Part shown: positions 1 to 8,215 of the stretch, one piece after another | Numbering within the stretch: position 1 is the stretch's first letter | How the letters are laid out: the number at the start of each line of letters is the position of its first letter | Source: a virus | Length of the DNA stretch: 64,000 nucleotides | Virus record (IMG/VR): IMGVR_UViG_3300010938_000009 | Coordinates: 1 to 64,000 of that record | Direction: 5' to 3' (one strand) | The notes under the pieces: model-generated | The model's database searches: none | What the model was told of the DNA's origin: nothing | The model's input: only the letters and a program-made list of their open reading frames with translations | Made by a program: the position numbers and the translations under genes

Positions 1-2
1 AA

Positions 3-632
3 AAGAATTTAGCAATAATGTCTAGAGCTGGTTTCAGTGAGGTAGTTTTACCTTCTGCTAAAATTAATGAAATTTCTTATAGAGAAAATATTGATAATCA
101 AAGATTTAGTAAAGGTCCAGGATTAGTTACTTTTGAACCTGTTACTTTAAGAAGAGGCGTAACTTATCAAGAATCCAAAATTGGAAATAGTTCTAGTTTT
201 AAAAATCACGAAGCTAATAGAGATTTATATAGTTGGTATAAACAAGTAAACAATGACTCCTTACTATTTGGAGTAGCTCAAGAATTAGCTAGAGGTTCAA
301 TTAAACCTCCAAAACAAAATGAAAATTTTAGAAAAGAAGTTATTATCGTCGCACATAATAGAAGAGGAGAACCTGTAAAACAATGGGTTTTATTTAACGC
401 TTTTCCTATTGCTTATAAAGGTGGGGACGATTTTGACGCATCAGCAGATCAACAAAAATTAATAGAAGAAATAACATTAACTTATGAATTTTTTGTAGAA
501 TTAGGTGGAGATATAGTAAAAGGTTTTGCAAAAGAATTTGCAAGAGATGCTTTAGAAGCCACAGTAGACGTTATATCAGAAGCTGTGCATCAATTTACTT
601 CTGGAGCAAATGTTCCACCATTCTTAAGATAA
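3..632 (+). CDS. tail tube protein, gp19-like (5' partial)
   Basis: Structural protein forming the inner tube of a contractile tail. The sequence shows the gp19 family pattern: an N-terminal (S/R)AGFSEV segment, then VTLRRGVT, DLYSWYKQV, and a C-terminal half with KEVIIVAHNRRGEP, VLFNAFPIAY and LTYEFF. The neighbour at 642 is a paralogue with the same landmarks. The first ATG in the window is at 18, but the frame is open to the left edge. Alignment with the neighbour puts ATG 18 about 15-20 residues inside the protein, so the true start is probably upstream of the window. The C-terminus carries an extra helical segment of about 35 residues, which the paralogue lacks. Family assignment is by motif only. 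Confidence 0.8.
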   Translation, partial: KNLAIMSRAGFSEVVLPSAKINEISYRENIDNQRFSKGPGLVTFEPVTLRRGVTYQESKIGNSSSFKNHEANRDLYSWYKQVNNDSLLFGVAQELARGSIKPPKQNENFRKEVIIVAHNRRGEPVKQWVLFNAFPIAYKGGDDFDASADQQKLIEEITLTYEFFVELGGDIVKGFAKEFARDALEATVDVISEAVHQFTSGANVPPFLR

Positions 633-641
633 GGAGTTTTT

Positions 642-1235
642 ATCGCTCGCCCATCATCAAAAGATCCTATGGATAAATTTCGCTGGAGTATAGAAATAGA
701 AGGTTTTTCTAGATCTGGATTTTCTGCAGTTGAAGTTCCTAAAATGTCTATTAATACGCAATCTTATGCTGAAGGAGGAGCACACATGACTCCGAGACAG
801 ATTATTGATTCCGTACAATTTAGACCTATAACTCTTACAAGAGGTGTTACAGGCGACGGAGATTTTTACGATTGGGTTAAAGCACCTTTTAAATTATATA
901 GAGGTGATGTGGAAGTTGGAGCGCAATTTACAGGTAATGTTGGTTTAGGAGATTTTTCTACCAGTAAACCAATTAGATCAGGAGAATATAGAAGAAACGT
1001 AGTAATAAGTCATCTTGATAGATCAGGACGAGCTATTAAGCAATATATACTATATGACGCCTTTCCTATAGAATTTGAACCAGCTTCAGATTTTTCTGCA
1101 GATGGAGATGATACTTATAGTATGGAGAAAATAGTATTAGCTTATGAAAGTTTTGAAGTAGTTAATAACGGACAAAGTACTAATCCTTTTAGTATTTCTG
1201 ATGTATTAAAACGAGTTAGCAGACGAGTAGTTTAA
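642..1235 (+). CDS. tail tube protein, gp19-like paralogue (likely ATC start)
   Basis: Second tail-tube-fold protein. It contains FRWSIEIEGFSRSGFSAVEVP, FRPITLTRGVT, DFYDWV, RRNVVISHLDRSGRA and ILYDAFPIEF, matching the upstream gene along its length. The first ATG (669) has no Shine-Dalgarno near it. A strong AAGGAG at 631-636 lies 5 bases before an in-frame ATC at 642, which would add ARPSSKDP before MDKFRW. That N-terminus is typical of tube proteins (ARPxSKDP-x-x-KFRW). I therefore place the start at 642 with a non-AUG codon; 669 is the conservative alternative. Two tube paralogues in tandem suggest that one forms the bulk tube and the other a cap or variant. Confidence 0.78.
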   Translation: MARPSSKDPMDKFRWSIEIEGFSRSGFSAVEVPKMSINTQSYAEGGAHMTPRQIIDSVQFRPITLTRGVTGDGDFYDWVKAPFKLYRGDVEVGAQFTGNVGLGDFSTSKPIRSGEYRRNVVISHLDRSGRAIKQYILYDAFPIEFEPASDFSADGDDTYSMEKIVLAYESFEVVNNGQSTNPFSISDVLKRVSRRVV

Positions 1236-1254
1236 AAATAAACGAGGAGTAAAT

Positions 1255-2007
1255 ATGATAATACAATTACCTAACGGGTTAATTGATGGACAAGATCTAT
1301 TTAATTACGCTGAAATAGATGAATTAAGAGGTAAACAACAAAATTACCTAGCTAATAGAGAATTAGTGGATGGTAATATAGGTCATGTACCTAAAATACT
1401 AGCTGATGTAGTAAAGTCTTTACAAACAAAAGAAGGACTTGCTTGGCAAGGTAATATGGCCGATGCTATAGAAAAATTACCTATTGGTGATATAGAAACT
1501 TTATTAATAAAAATACGACAAAATACTTACGGACCTAGATTTTACTTAGAATCTAAATGCCCTCATTGTGAGTATCATAATAAAAATTTAAGAATAGATT
1601 TAGATACGCTAGAATTAGATGTTATTTCTATAGAAGATATGTTAAAACCTAAAAAAGTTTTAGCCACAAAATCTAATAAAGAAGTAGAATTTAAACCTGG
1701 TTATTTAAAAGATCTATTTAATATAATTAAGTTTGCTAAAAGTAAACAAGATAAATTAATCACTTCTTTTTTAGCCACAACTATTAAAAGAATTGGAGAT
1801 GATACTAAAAATATTGAAATTTTAGTAGAAGATCTACCTTCTTCTGATATAATGCAATTAAATGAAGAAGCTATGAAAATGAAGTTACAAGGGACGATAG
1901 ATACTAATATTAGTATTGATTGTGCAGGTTGTGCTAAAGAATATGAGGCGAAGTTAAACACTTTTGACGCAAGTTTTTTCGACCCTTCCAAGGGATCTAC
2001 GAGTTAG
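1255..2007 (+). CDS. tail assembly chaperone / gp26-like protein, short form
   Basis: Occupies the slot between tail tube and tape measure, where lambda G/GT-type chaperones or T4 gp26-like baseplate hub proteins lie. The 250-residue protein has two CxxC pairs (C102/C105 in KCPHCEYH and C223/C226 in CAGCAKEYE) that probably bind a metal together. The start has a good RBS (ACGAGGAG). A T TTT TTC heptamer 24 bases before the stop codon allows a -1 shift into a 62-residue extension ending on the tape-measure start codon. I infer that the short form is the majority product. Exact family (G-like chaperone versus T4 baseplate PF12322-type) is uncertain; position and frameshift favour an assembly role. 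Confidence 0.7.
   Translation: MIIQLPNGLIDGQDLFNYAEIDELRGKQQNYLANRELVDGNIGHVPKILADVVKSLQTKEGLAWQGNMADAIEKLPIGDIETLLIKIRQNTYGPRFYLESKCPHCEYHNKNLRIDLDTLELDVISIEDMLKPKKVLATKSNKEVEFKPGYLKDLFNIIKFAKSKQDKLITSFLATTIKRIGDDTKNIEILVEDLPSSDIMQLNEEAMKMKLQGTIDTNISIDCAGCAKEYEAKLNTFDASFFDPSKGSTS
1974..1980 (+). promoter_or_regulatory. programmed -1 frameshift slippery site T TTT TTC
   Basis: The heptamer TTTTTTC sits in the zero frame as T TTT TTC (codons TTT at 1975 and TTC at 1978), which is the X XXY YYZ form. Slippage by -1 continues with CGA at 1980 and reads 62 codons to TAA at 2166-2168. A small hairpin (CCCT 1983-1986 with AGGG 1991-1994) lies just downstream and may stimulate pausing, though it is weak. 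Confidence 0.75.
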
Positions 2008-2168
2008 ATTACACAAGCCACGAAACGGACCTCTTGGATGATTATGCATTTTTCGGCAAAATATTTCACTGGCAACCTAGTGAAGTAGATAATATGAAAT
2101 GGTCTTTTAGAAAAAAATTAAAACAAGCTTATAAGGACAGTCAGTCAAATATAACTGACAAAAAATAA
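1980..2168 (+). CDS. -1 frameshift extension of the tail assembly chaperone (T-like / gp51-like)
   Basis: Open -1 frame of 62 residues after the slippery site, starting RPFQGIYELDY and containing YAFFGKIFHWQPSEVDNMKW. The W-x-P-x-E-V/L-x-x-M pattern is typical of the C-terminal extension of pre-tape-measure proteins and of gp51-like proteins. The fused product would be 304 residues (242 + 62). Its TAA (2166-2168) overlaps the tape-measure ATG by one base (TAATG), the usual arrangement for a G/GT pair. No independent start with an RBS is visible, so it is most likely made only by frameshifting. Confidence 0.75.
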   Translation, partial: RPFQGIYELDYTSHETDLLDDYAFFGKIFHWQPSEVDNMKWSFRKKLKQAYKDSQSNITDKK

Positions 2169-4411
2169 TGGCAACAAAAACGATAGATATTGTAGTTAAA
2201 GTAAGAGACGTAGCTAGTAGACCTTTAAATGAAGTAGAAAAAGGTTTAAAAAGAACTGGAACTGCCGCTAAAAGTGCAGCTATAGATTTTACGCAACTTA
2301 ATAAAACATTATTTTCCGCAACAGCTTTTATAGGATTTTTCTCTAAAGCCTTTGGTGGAGTCCATAGATTAATTTCTGAAGGCGCACAAATTGATAGATT
2401 AGGAACTCAATTTGAAAGAGCTTTTGGAGATTCAGGAAATATTACTAACACTCTAGCTAAGTTTACTGATAATTTTATAGATAAATTTGAAGTTATGCGA
2501 CAAGGTATAGCTTTAAAATCTATGGGTATCGTCAGTAACACAGAACAATTAGCTTCTATAATGGCTAAAGCTGGTACTGCTGCAAAAATGGCTGGACTAG
2601 AATCAGCAGAAGGAGTTAAAAAGTTTGGAGAATTTTTAAAAGACGGATCAGTAAATCACTTACAATTTTTAAATATAATAGCTAAATCAAATCCGGCTTT
2701 ACAAGCTCAGTTAGCAATACTTCAGAAATCTGGAGGAGCTTTAGGTGGAGTACTGTCTACACAAGCAAAATTAGCTATAGGAACTAAATTACTAACAACT
2801 TTAACAAAAGGACAAATGTTTGGTAATATGGATTTAATGGACATTACAGGACACTTAAATCAATCTTTTAAATCCCTAACAACTTCTATAGGTAGATATC
2901 TAGGAGAAGCTTTAAAACCTTTATTAATAAAAACTTTTCAAGTATTTAATTCATTTTCAGAATTTTTAGATAAAATAAAAAAATCTGATAAAAATTTATT
3001 ATTTTTAACTAAAACAGTTTTAGTAGCTACTACAGCAGTAGCAGGATTAGTAGCTATTTTAGGTTCTTTAAGTTTATTAGTAAAATTACTAGGAGTTGCA
3101 GGATTTGGATTACCAGGAATGGTATACGGAATTCTGACTCTAGGGTCCGCTTTTTTAGGGATTACGGGTAAAGCTGATTCTTTTTTAGATAGACTAAAAA
3201 TTATGGGAGCATTTTTTAAAGGGATATGGCAATTATACAGTTCCTTTGATCCAGAAACAGGTTTCGGAAAAATAGACGAAAGTTTAAAAAAGTTTTTAGA
3301 AGAAAAAGGTTTAATGACTTTTGTAGAAACTATAGCAAAAGTTTTTTTAATGGTAAAAACTGTTATAAAAGATACTATAGATGTTTTATCATGGGCAGCA
3401 AAAGGAGTAGATAACTTTTTTGGTGGAATGGCTCAAAAAGTTATAGAAGTTTTAGATATTCTAAAAGGACCTTGGAGTAATTTTTGGGTTAAAGATAACG
3501 CAACAATGATGGAAAAAGCTGCACGATGGATTACAGTAGTAGCAGGTATTGCAGGAAGTATCGCAGCATTAATAGGCGGATTTAAAGTATTTAGTAAAGT
3601 AGCTTCAATGATTCCTGGTATGGGAAGATTTTTTGGCGGACGTGGCCCAAAAGGAACCAAAAATGATCCTCTATATGTTGTAGGATCTGGATTTGGTGGC
3701 CCTATTTTAGACAGCGAAAATTGGGTAGGAATGGGTAAAGGAAAAAAAGGTGGTGGAGGAATAGCAGGTAAGATTGGAGGCTTTTTTAGAGGTTGGAAAG
3801 GACCTGCAGCTTTAATGGCTGCAATGGAATTGCCAGAATTAATAAGCAATCTTTCTTCAGCAAATTCAACACAAGAAATGGTAGGAGCTGGAGCACAATC
3901 AACAGGTAGAATTGGTGGAGCGTTATTAGGAACAAAAGCAGGTGCAGCTCTAGGTGGAATGTTAGGATCAATAATTCCAGGATTAGGAACTATGATCGGA
4001 GCTGGTGTTGGAGGGTTTGTTGGAGGCGCTGCTGGATACGCTTTTGGTGGAAACGCTATGGAATCTTTAGCAAACTGGTTATACGAAAAAGTAACAGGAA
4101 AAGATGCTGATTCTAAAAAATCCGAAGCAACAGTACCAGCAATGCCAGAAACAGAAGAATCTAAAATAGATTATATAGCAAAAGAAATGCAAGCAAGAAC
4201 ATTAGAAGAACAAGAAAAGATCAAATCAGCCACGGAATCAGCCTTAAGATCTAGTTCAGAAGGCGGAAAAACAATATCAGAAGATGAGTGGCGTCACATA
4301 ATGATATTAGTAGGAAAAATAGCTTCTACTAATGAAGAAATGGCTAAAAAAGAAGAAGTAACAACAATATCTTCAAAATACGGTGATAGATCACCAGCTT
4401 TCTCTGGATAA
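2168..4411 (+). CDS. tail tape measure protein
   Basis: Sets tail length and is probably ejected with the DNA. The 747 residues show a typical tape-measure composition. There is an alpha-helical N-terminus, a long hydrophobic central region (two or three membrane-like stretches around residues 280-335, another near 455-475), a Gly-rich stretch near 490-540, and a Gly/Ala zipper segment around 585-640 that could insert in a membrane. The C-terminus is charged and helical. Starts by overlap with the frameshift product stop. At about 1.5 angstrom per residue it predicts a tail of roughly 110 nm, which is inference. Confidence 0.85.
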   Translation: MATKTIDIVVKVRDVASRPLNEVEKGLKRTGTAAKSAAIDFTQLNKTLFSATAFIGFFSKAFGGVHRLISEGAQIDRLGTQFERAFGDSGNITNTLAKFTDNFIDKFEVMRQGIALKSMGIVSNTEQLASIMAKAGTAAKMAGLESAEGVKKFGEFLKDGSVNHLQFLNIIAKSNPALQAQLAILQKSGGALGGVLSTQAKLAIGTKLLTTLTKGQMFGNMDLMDITGHLNQSFKSLTTSIGRYLGEALKPLLIKTFQVFNSFSEFLDKIKKSDKNLLFLTKTVLVATTAVAGLVAILGSLSLLVKLLGVAGFGLPGMVYGILTLGSAFLGITGKADSFLDRLKIMGAFFKGIWQLYSSFDPETGFGKIDESLKKFLEEKGLMTFVETIAKVFLMVKTVIKDTIDVLSWAAKGVDNFFGGMAQKVIEVLDILKGPWSNFWVKDNATMMEKAARWITVVAGIAGSIAALIGGFKVFSKVASMIPGMGRFFGGRGPKGTKNDPLYVVGSGFGGPILDSENWVGMGKGKKGGGGIAGKIGGFFRGWKGPAALMAAMELPELISNLSSANSTQEMVGAGAQSTGRIGGALLGTKAGAALGGMLGSIIPGLGTMIGAGVGGFVGGAAGYAFGGNAMESLANWLYEKVTGKDADSKKSEATVPAMPETEESKIDYIAKEMQARTLEEQEKIKSATESALRSSSEGGKTISEDEWRHIMILVGKIASTNEEMAKKEEVTTISSKYGDRSPAFSG

Positions 4412-4414
4412 AAT

Positions 4415-5170
4415 ATGGCAATAAAACCTTTTAGAAACTCTAATAATTATTTAGATAGTTTAGCATCTCCAGGACAGAAATTAAATATATTTGGAAATAA
4501 AGGAGAAACAACATCCTTTTTAAAAGCCGCTTTAGTCAAAGTAAATGAAGCAGGTTATATTATTATGGGTGATCATGAAGCAATGTTTTTGATAAACCCT
4601 ACAAGTTACGATGAAGCAAAATCAGCTAATTGGGCGCAAAATTCTATACCAGGACAAAGTGATCCTATTTTACAATATGTAAATGGTGGTCCAAGAACAA
4701 TTTCTTTTGATGCTTTAGTAACTGCAGACACTTTACATTTTTCTGCAGAAGCTAAACCTGATAATAATAAGAGTGTTCGAGCTATTGGAGATATAGCTGC
4801 TAAGTTTTTTAAAACAGCTATACCAAATATACCAAAATCAACCAATACACAATCAAGCGCAAACAACTTAGATATTACTCCATATTTAAACTACTATAGA
4901 TCAATGCTATACCCAGAATATGATGATATACTTAATCCTAGAAAATTAGTTAAAAGCCCTCCATTATTAGCATTATTTATTGGTAATACTTTTTCTAATA
5001 TAGATTATGGTAACAGAATTTCTACAAATACTCCTGTTTTTGTACTAACAAATTTAAGAATTAAAATAACAAAACAATTACCAAACTTAACTCCAATGGA
5101 AGCTGTAGTAAGTTTTGAATTAATACAGTATACACTAAAACCTTTTGGTACAGATAATTTTTATCAATAA
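4415..5170 (+). CDS. tail tube initiator / CIS tube-LysM-like baseplate protein
   Basis: Baseplate protein linking the tube to the hub. The central segment reads MFLINPTSYDEAKSANW, then PGQSDPILQYVNGGPRTISF, with an FDALVT strand. This is the signature of the contractile-injection-system tube family (gp48/gp54-like, Afp7-like). The C-terminal part (FVLTNLRIKITKQL ... AVVSFELIQY) fits the second half of that fold. It lies directly upstream of the gp53-like gene with 8 bases between them, the usual order in contractile tails. A LysM domain is not obvious within this protein; the following small gene supplies one. Confidence 0.7.
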   Translation: MAIKPFRNSNNYLDSLASPGQKLNIFGNKGETTSFLKAALVKVNEAGYIIMGDHEAMFLINPTSYDEAKSANWAQNSIPGQSDPILQYVNGGPRTISFDALVTADTLHFSAEAKPDNNKSVRAIGDIAAKFFKTAIPNIPKSTNTQSSANNLDITPYLNYYRSMLYPEYDDILNPRKLVKSPPLLALFIGNTFSNIDYGNRISTNTPVFVLTNLRIKITKQLPNLTPMEAVVSFELIQYTLKPFGTDNFYQ

Positions 5171-5178
5171 GGATATTA

Positions 5179-5496
5179 ATGGCTAATTTTAAAAAACTAA
5201 CAAGATATACTGGTGGAATAGTATCAAAAGATAGAAGTCGTAAAGATTTTTTAATTTTGAGAAACACTCTAGAATTAGAACAATCAGATGGAGATATTTT
5301 TGTTATTATAGATAAAGAAGTCGAAAAAAGACCAGATTTAATAGCTGAAAGAGCTTATGGAATTCCTGATCTATGGTGGGTAATTTATGAATTCAATGAA
5401 ATAAAAGATCCAATGTTTGAACTAAAAGCTGGACAAATAATAAGAATTCCAGAACTACAAAGAGTTTTAGATTCTATAGAGGCTTTGAATAATTAA
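5179..5496 (+). CDS. baseplate wedge gp53-like / LysM protein
   Basis: Small baseplate protein of 105 residues. The sequence RPDLIAERAYGIPDLWWVIYE, then NEIKDPMFELKAGQIIRIP matches T4 gp53 and short LysM-type baseplate proteins: a YG-x-x-x-LWWVI core followed by N-x-I-x-DP and an L-x-x-G-x-x-I-x-IP strand. RBS AAGGATATTA precedes the ATG. Its stop codon overlaps the start of the hub gene by one base (TAATG), implying translational coupling. Confidence 0.8.
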   Translation: MANFKKLTRYTGGIVSKDRSRKDFLILRNTLELEQSDGDIFVIIDKEVEKRPDLIAERAYGIPDLWWVIYEFNEIKDPMFELKAGQIIRIPELQRVLDSIEALNN

Positions 5497-7214
5497 TGTT
5501 AAATAATACTTTTAATTATAACAAATTCAGAACACCTTTTTTTGATATAGAGATAGCAGATTCTAGTGGAAAAAGACGGGTAAAGTTACCACAACAACTT
5601 TTAAGGTTAATAGAAAGAGTTGAAGTGATGGAAACTTTTGAACCAAACCAATTTCCTACTATAACTATAACTTTTATAGAAGGTTCTAGAGAGCCAGCTA
5701 TTGTAGATAGATCTGCAGGAACTTCTGGATTATACAAAGTTCCTTCACACGCAGGTAGCGATAAAGTTGATATGGATATTGCAGGAGCTTTTCATAATAG
5801 AGCAGGATTACTAACAGATCTAAGATTTAGTGGTAATAGCGGTATAACTTTTTTAACTGAAAAAGAAAGAAAAATAGGAAAAATAGATACCTCCTCACAA
5901 CTTAACGTAGAAAGCGATATTACAACTAGAGCGCACAAATCCGAAACTTCTTCTCCAGAATTCTTATTTACACAAAGAAATAGAGTTAGTGTGACTTGGG
6001 GATATAAAGAAGATCCAGAATCTATCAGAACAACCACAGCTTATATAATTAATATAAACACAAATTTTCCAGAATCAGGACAACCAACAACAACTATAGT
6101 ATGTCAGAGTTCCAAAGCATTTGTAGAACAATTGACAGCTAAAAATTCTATACCTTTTGGTAAAAGAGTTCAAACAGGACAAGGTAATTTTATCACTCAA
6201 TTCGAGGATATAAAAACCTATGACTTATTAAATGATTTAGCAAAAAGAGCAGGGATGCCTAGTATTATAAGCGAAAATTTACCTGCAGAAAAATTAGATA
6301 AAGATAAACAAAAAGTTTTAATTGCTGGAACTAATTTTAAACAGTTTTTAGATCAACTAGCAAAAGAACATGATGCGGTATGGGATTTGATTCCTGGTAA
6401 ATCTGGTGTAGATACTTTAGTTTTTATTACTAGAAAAGATTTATATTCAAAATTAGCTTTAAAAGATCCTAATCTATTTAGTTACAAACAACCTGGAAGT
6501 ATTTTAAAGAGTGTTAACATCACCGTAGATTTTGGTGGGTTAACAGGTGCTACAGTCGTAAATTCTAATTCTGACGGTAGTAATAAAGGTTCGGCGCAAA
6601 CAGATCCAAAATCTAATGTTAATATGTTTGAAGGGAAAGGTTTAAGATCACCCGAATTAGTTGAAAATTCTCCTACAGGAAAAAACCCAATCCCAGTTTG
6701 CAGCGCTTTAGAAGATAGTTTATTTAAAAATCCGAATACAAAAAATAGTACAAATATTCAAGATGATTTGACAGGTTTAGCTTACACAGGCTCAGTTGAA
6801 TTAGTTCCAATAGAAGATTCTAAAGGTTTAACTGATGATAAAACAGCAGTAGAGTCAGCTCAAAAAGCTAGATTAGTTAATTTAGACTTTACTACATTAG
6901 GTTACACTAAAGTGACTCCAGGTGTAATAGAATTTAGAAATTTAGGAGTAAGGTATAGTGGAGCATATAAAGTTATAACAGTTACACATATTATCGATTC
7001 TAGTGGTTATAATTGTAAAGGAACTGCTATATCAGAGTTTTTAAATGGTGGAGGGGTTGTACCTTCTGAAGTTTCTAAAACTAAAGATATACCAGAAAAA
7101 CAAGTTAATGTAAAATTGTATAGAGAACAAACTACTAATTCTACAACTTCATCTTCTAATAGTACTAATTCTGCTAAATTAGAGCAATTACAAATTAAAA
7201 AAGGTACTAACTAA
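5496..7214 (+). CDS. baseplate hub protein (gpD / gp27-like)
   Basis: Probable central hub trimer that carries the spike. The 572-residue protein sits between the gp53-like and gp5-like genes. It has the late-control-D/VgrG layout: a beta-rich N-terminus (RVEVMETFEPNQFPTITITF), a second barrel strand (RNRVSVTWGYKED), a domain with TYDLLNDLAKRAGM, then FKQFLDQLAKEHDAVW with its VFITRKDL strand. The last 60 residues are Ser/Thr/Asn-rich and low-complexity. Overlaps both neighbours by one base. Assignment rests on context plus domain pattern, not on a diagnostic catalytic motif. Confidence 0.72.
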   Translation: MLNNTFNYNKFRTPFFDIEIADSSGKRRVKLPQQLLRLIERVEVMETFEPNQFPTITITFIEGSREPAIVDRSAGTSGLYKVPSHAGSDKVDMDIAGAFHNRAGLLTDLRFSGNSGITFLTEKERKIGKIDTSSQLNVESDITTRAHKSETSSPEFLFTQRNRVSVTWGYKEDPESIRTTTAYIININTNFPESGQPTTTIVCQSSKAFVEQLTAKNSIPFGKRVQTGQGNFITQFEDIKTYDLLNDLAKRAGMPSIISENLPAEKLDKDKQKVLIAGTNFKQFLDQLAKEHDAVWDLIPGKSGVDTLVFITRKDLYSKLALKDPNLFSYKQPGSILKSVNITVDFGGLTGATVVNSNSDGSNKGSAQTDPKSNVNMFEGKGLRSPELVENSPTGKNPIPVCSALEDSLFKNPNTKNSTNIQDDLTGLAYTGSVELVPIEDSKGLTDDKTAVESAQKARLVNLDFTTLGYTKVTPGVIEFRNLGVRYSGAYKVITVTHIIDSSGYNCKGTAISEFLNGGGVVPSEVSKTKDIPEKQVNVKLYREQTTNSTTSSSNSTNSAKLEQLQIKKGTN

Positions 7215-8191
7215 TGTTTCAAGTTAGAGATGTAAATACTACTAAAATTAAGTATGCAGGTAGATCTAGAGCTACTGTTATAGATAATAGAGACCCTCAA
7301 AAAAGAGGTAGGATTAGAGTTGGCCATTCTTTATTAGGAGAAACAGTTTGGATACCTTATTTAAGAGCTAACGCAACATTTGACGTACCTTCTATAGGCG
7401 ACGTAGTATACATAGAAGCTGACGCAGGATTCTATACTCACCCTATAGCTTGGGGTAATTTAACTAAAGGTTCTGATGAACCTAATATTCCTACAGCTTT
7501 TCAAAGAGACGTACCAACTAATAGAGGTATGTTTACTCCAGGAGGACATCTAGTTGAATTAGATGATGGTATAGCTCCTATAGTAAGTCAAGAACCTAAC
7601 GATAAAAACTATACTACAGAAAATAGAGGTATTAGAATAACTAGTACTGCTAATAACAAGATACATATTATAGAAGATGCTGATGCTGGTAATCAATATA
7701 TACTATTACAAGACGCTGGCGGCAATATAATTAAATTAGATTATAAAAATAATGAGTTAACTATTAACTCTATAGGTAAAACTAATATTAATACTACTAC
7801 AGATAAAACAGAAACTGTAGGAGGTAATAATAGTTTAGAAGTTACTGGTAATAATAAAATAAAAATTACAGGAACTCAAACTTTAGAAGTTACTGGCGCT
7901 GCTGAAGAAAAATACGTCGACGCTTATAAAAAAGAAATAGGAGCTGACGCTGAAGAAACTATTACAGGTAATTTAACTATTACTGTAACAGGTAACGTAA
8001 GTATAGAAGCTAGTGGAAATGCTAGTATAAAGGCTGGAGGAACCGCAGAAATAGGCGGAGCTTTAGTTACTTTAGGCGGCGGAGGACCAGGAATAGCTAG
8101 AATAGGAGATTTAGTAATAGGTACTGGAAACTTAGGTATACCAGTAGTAAGTACTATTGTAGCAGGTTCTACAGTAGTTACTAGCGCTTAA
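7214..8191 (+). CDS. baseplate spike protein (gp5/gpV-like, OB-fold plus beta-helix)
   Basis: Membrane-piercing spike. Residues about 15-95 form the OB domain: TVIDNRDPQKRGRIRV, VWIPYLRA, GDVVYIEADAG and HPIAWGNL are the conserved landmarks. After a linker, residues 195-300 are tandem V-T-G-N/I-x-A-S-G-N octad-like repeats typical of the intertwined triple beta-helix needle. There is no lysozyme domain between the two, so this resembles P2 gpV or VgrG rather than T4 gp5. No metal-binding HxH tip is visible; the C-terminus is glycine-rich. Confidence 0.85.
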   Translation: MFQVRDVNTTKIKYAGRSRATVIDNRDPQKRGRIRVGHSLLGETVWIPYLRANATFDVPSIGDVVYIEADAGFYTHPIAWGNLTKGSDEPNIPTAFQRDVPTNRGMFTPGGHLVELDDGIAPIVSQEPNDKNYTTENRGIRITSTANNKIHIIEDADAGNQYILLQDAGGNIIKLDYKNNELTINSIGKTNINTTTDKTETVGGNNSLEVTGNNKIKITGTQTLEVTGAAEEKYVDAYKKEIGADAEETITGNLTITVTGNVSIEASGNASIKAGGTAEIGGALVTLGGGGPGIARIGDLVIGTGNLGIPVVSTIVAGSTVVTSA

Positions 8192-8215
8192 TTAGGATTT
8201 AGAGGAGTATTTAGA

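Noticed and set aside
1983-1994. Strong stimulatory hairpin for the tail-chaperone frameshift
   Set aside because: Only 4 bp with a 4-base loop and 2 bases from the slippery site; too small to be claimed as a separate feature.
3433-3971. Minus-strand frames within the tape measure gene
   Set aside because: Opposite strand of a long, coherent tape-measure frame; no RBS and low-complexity content.
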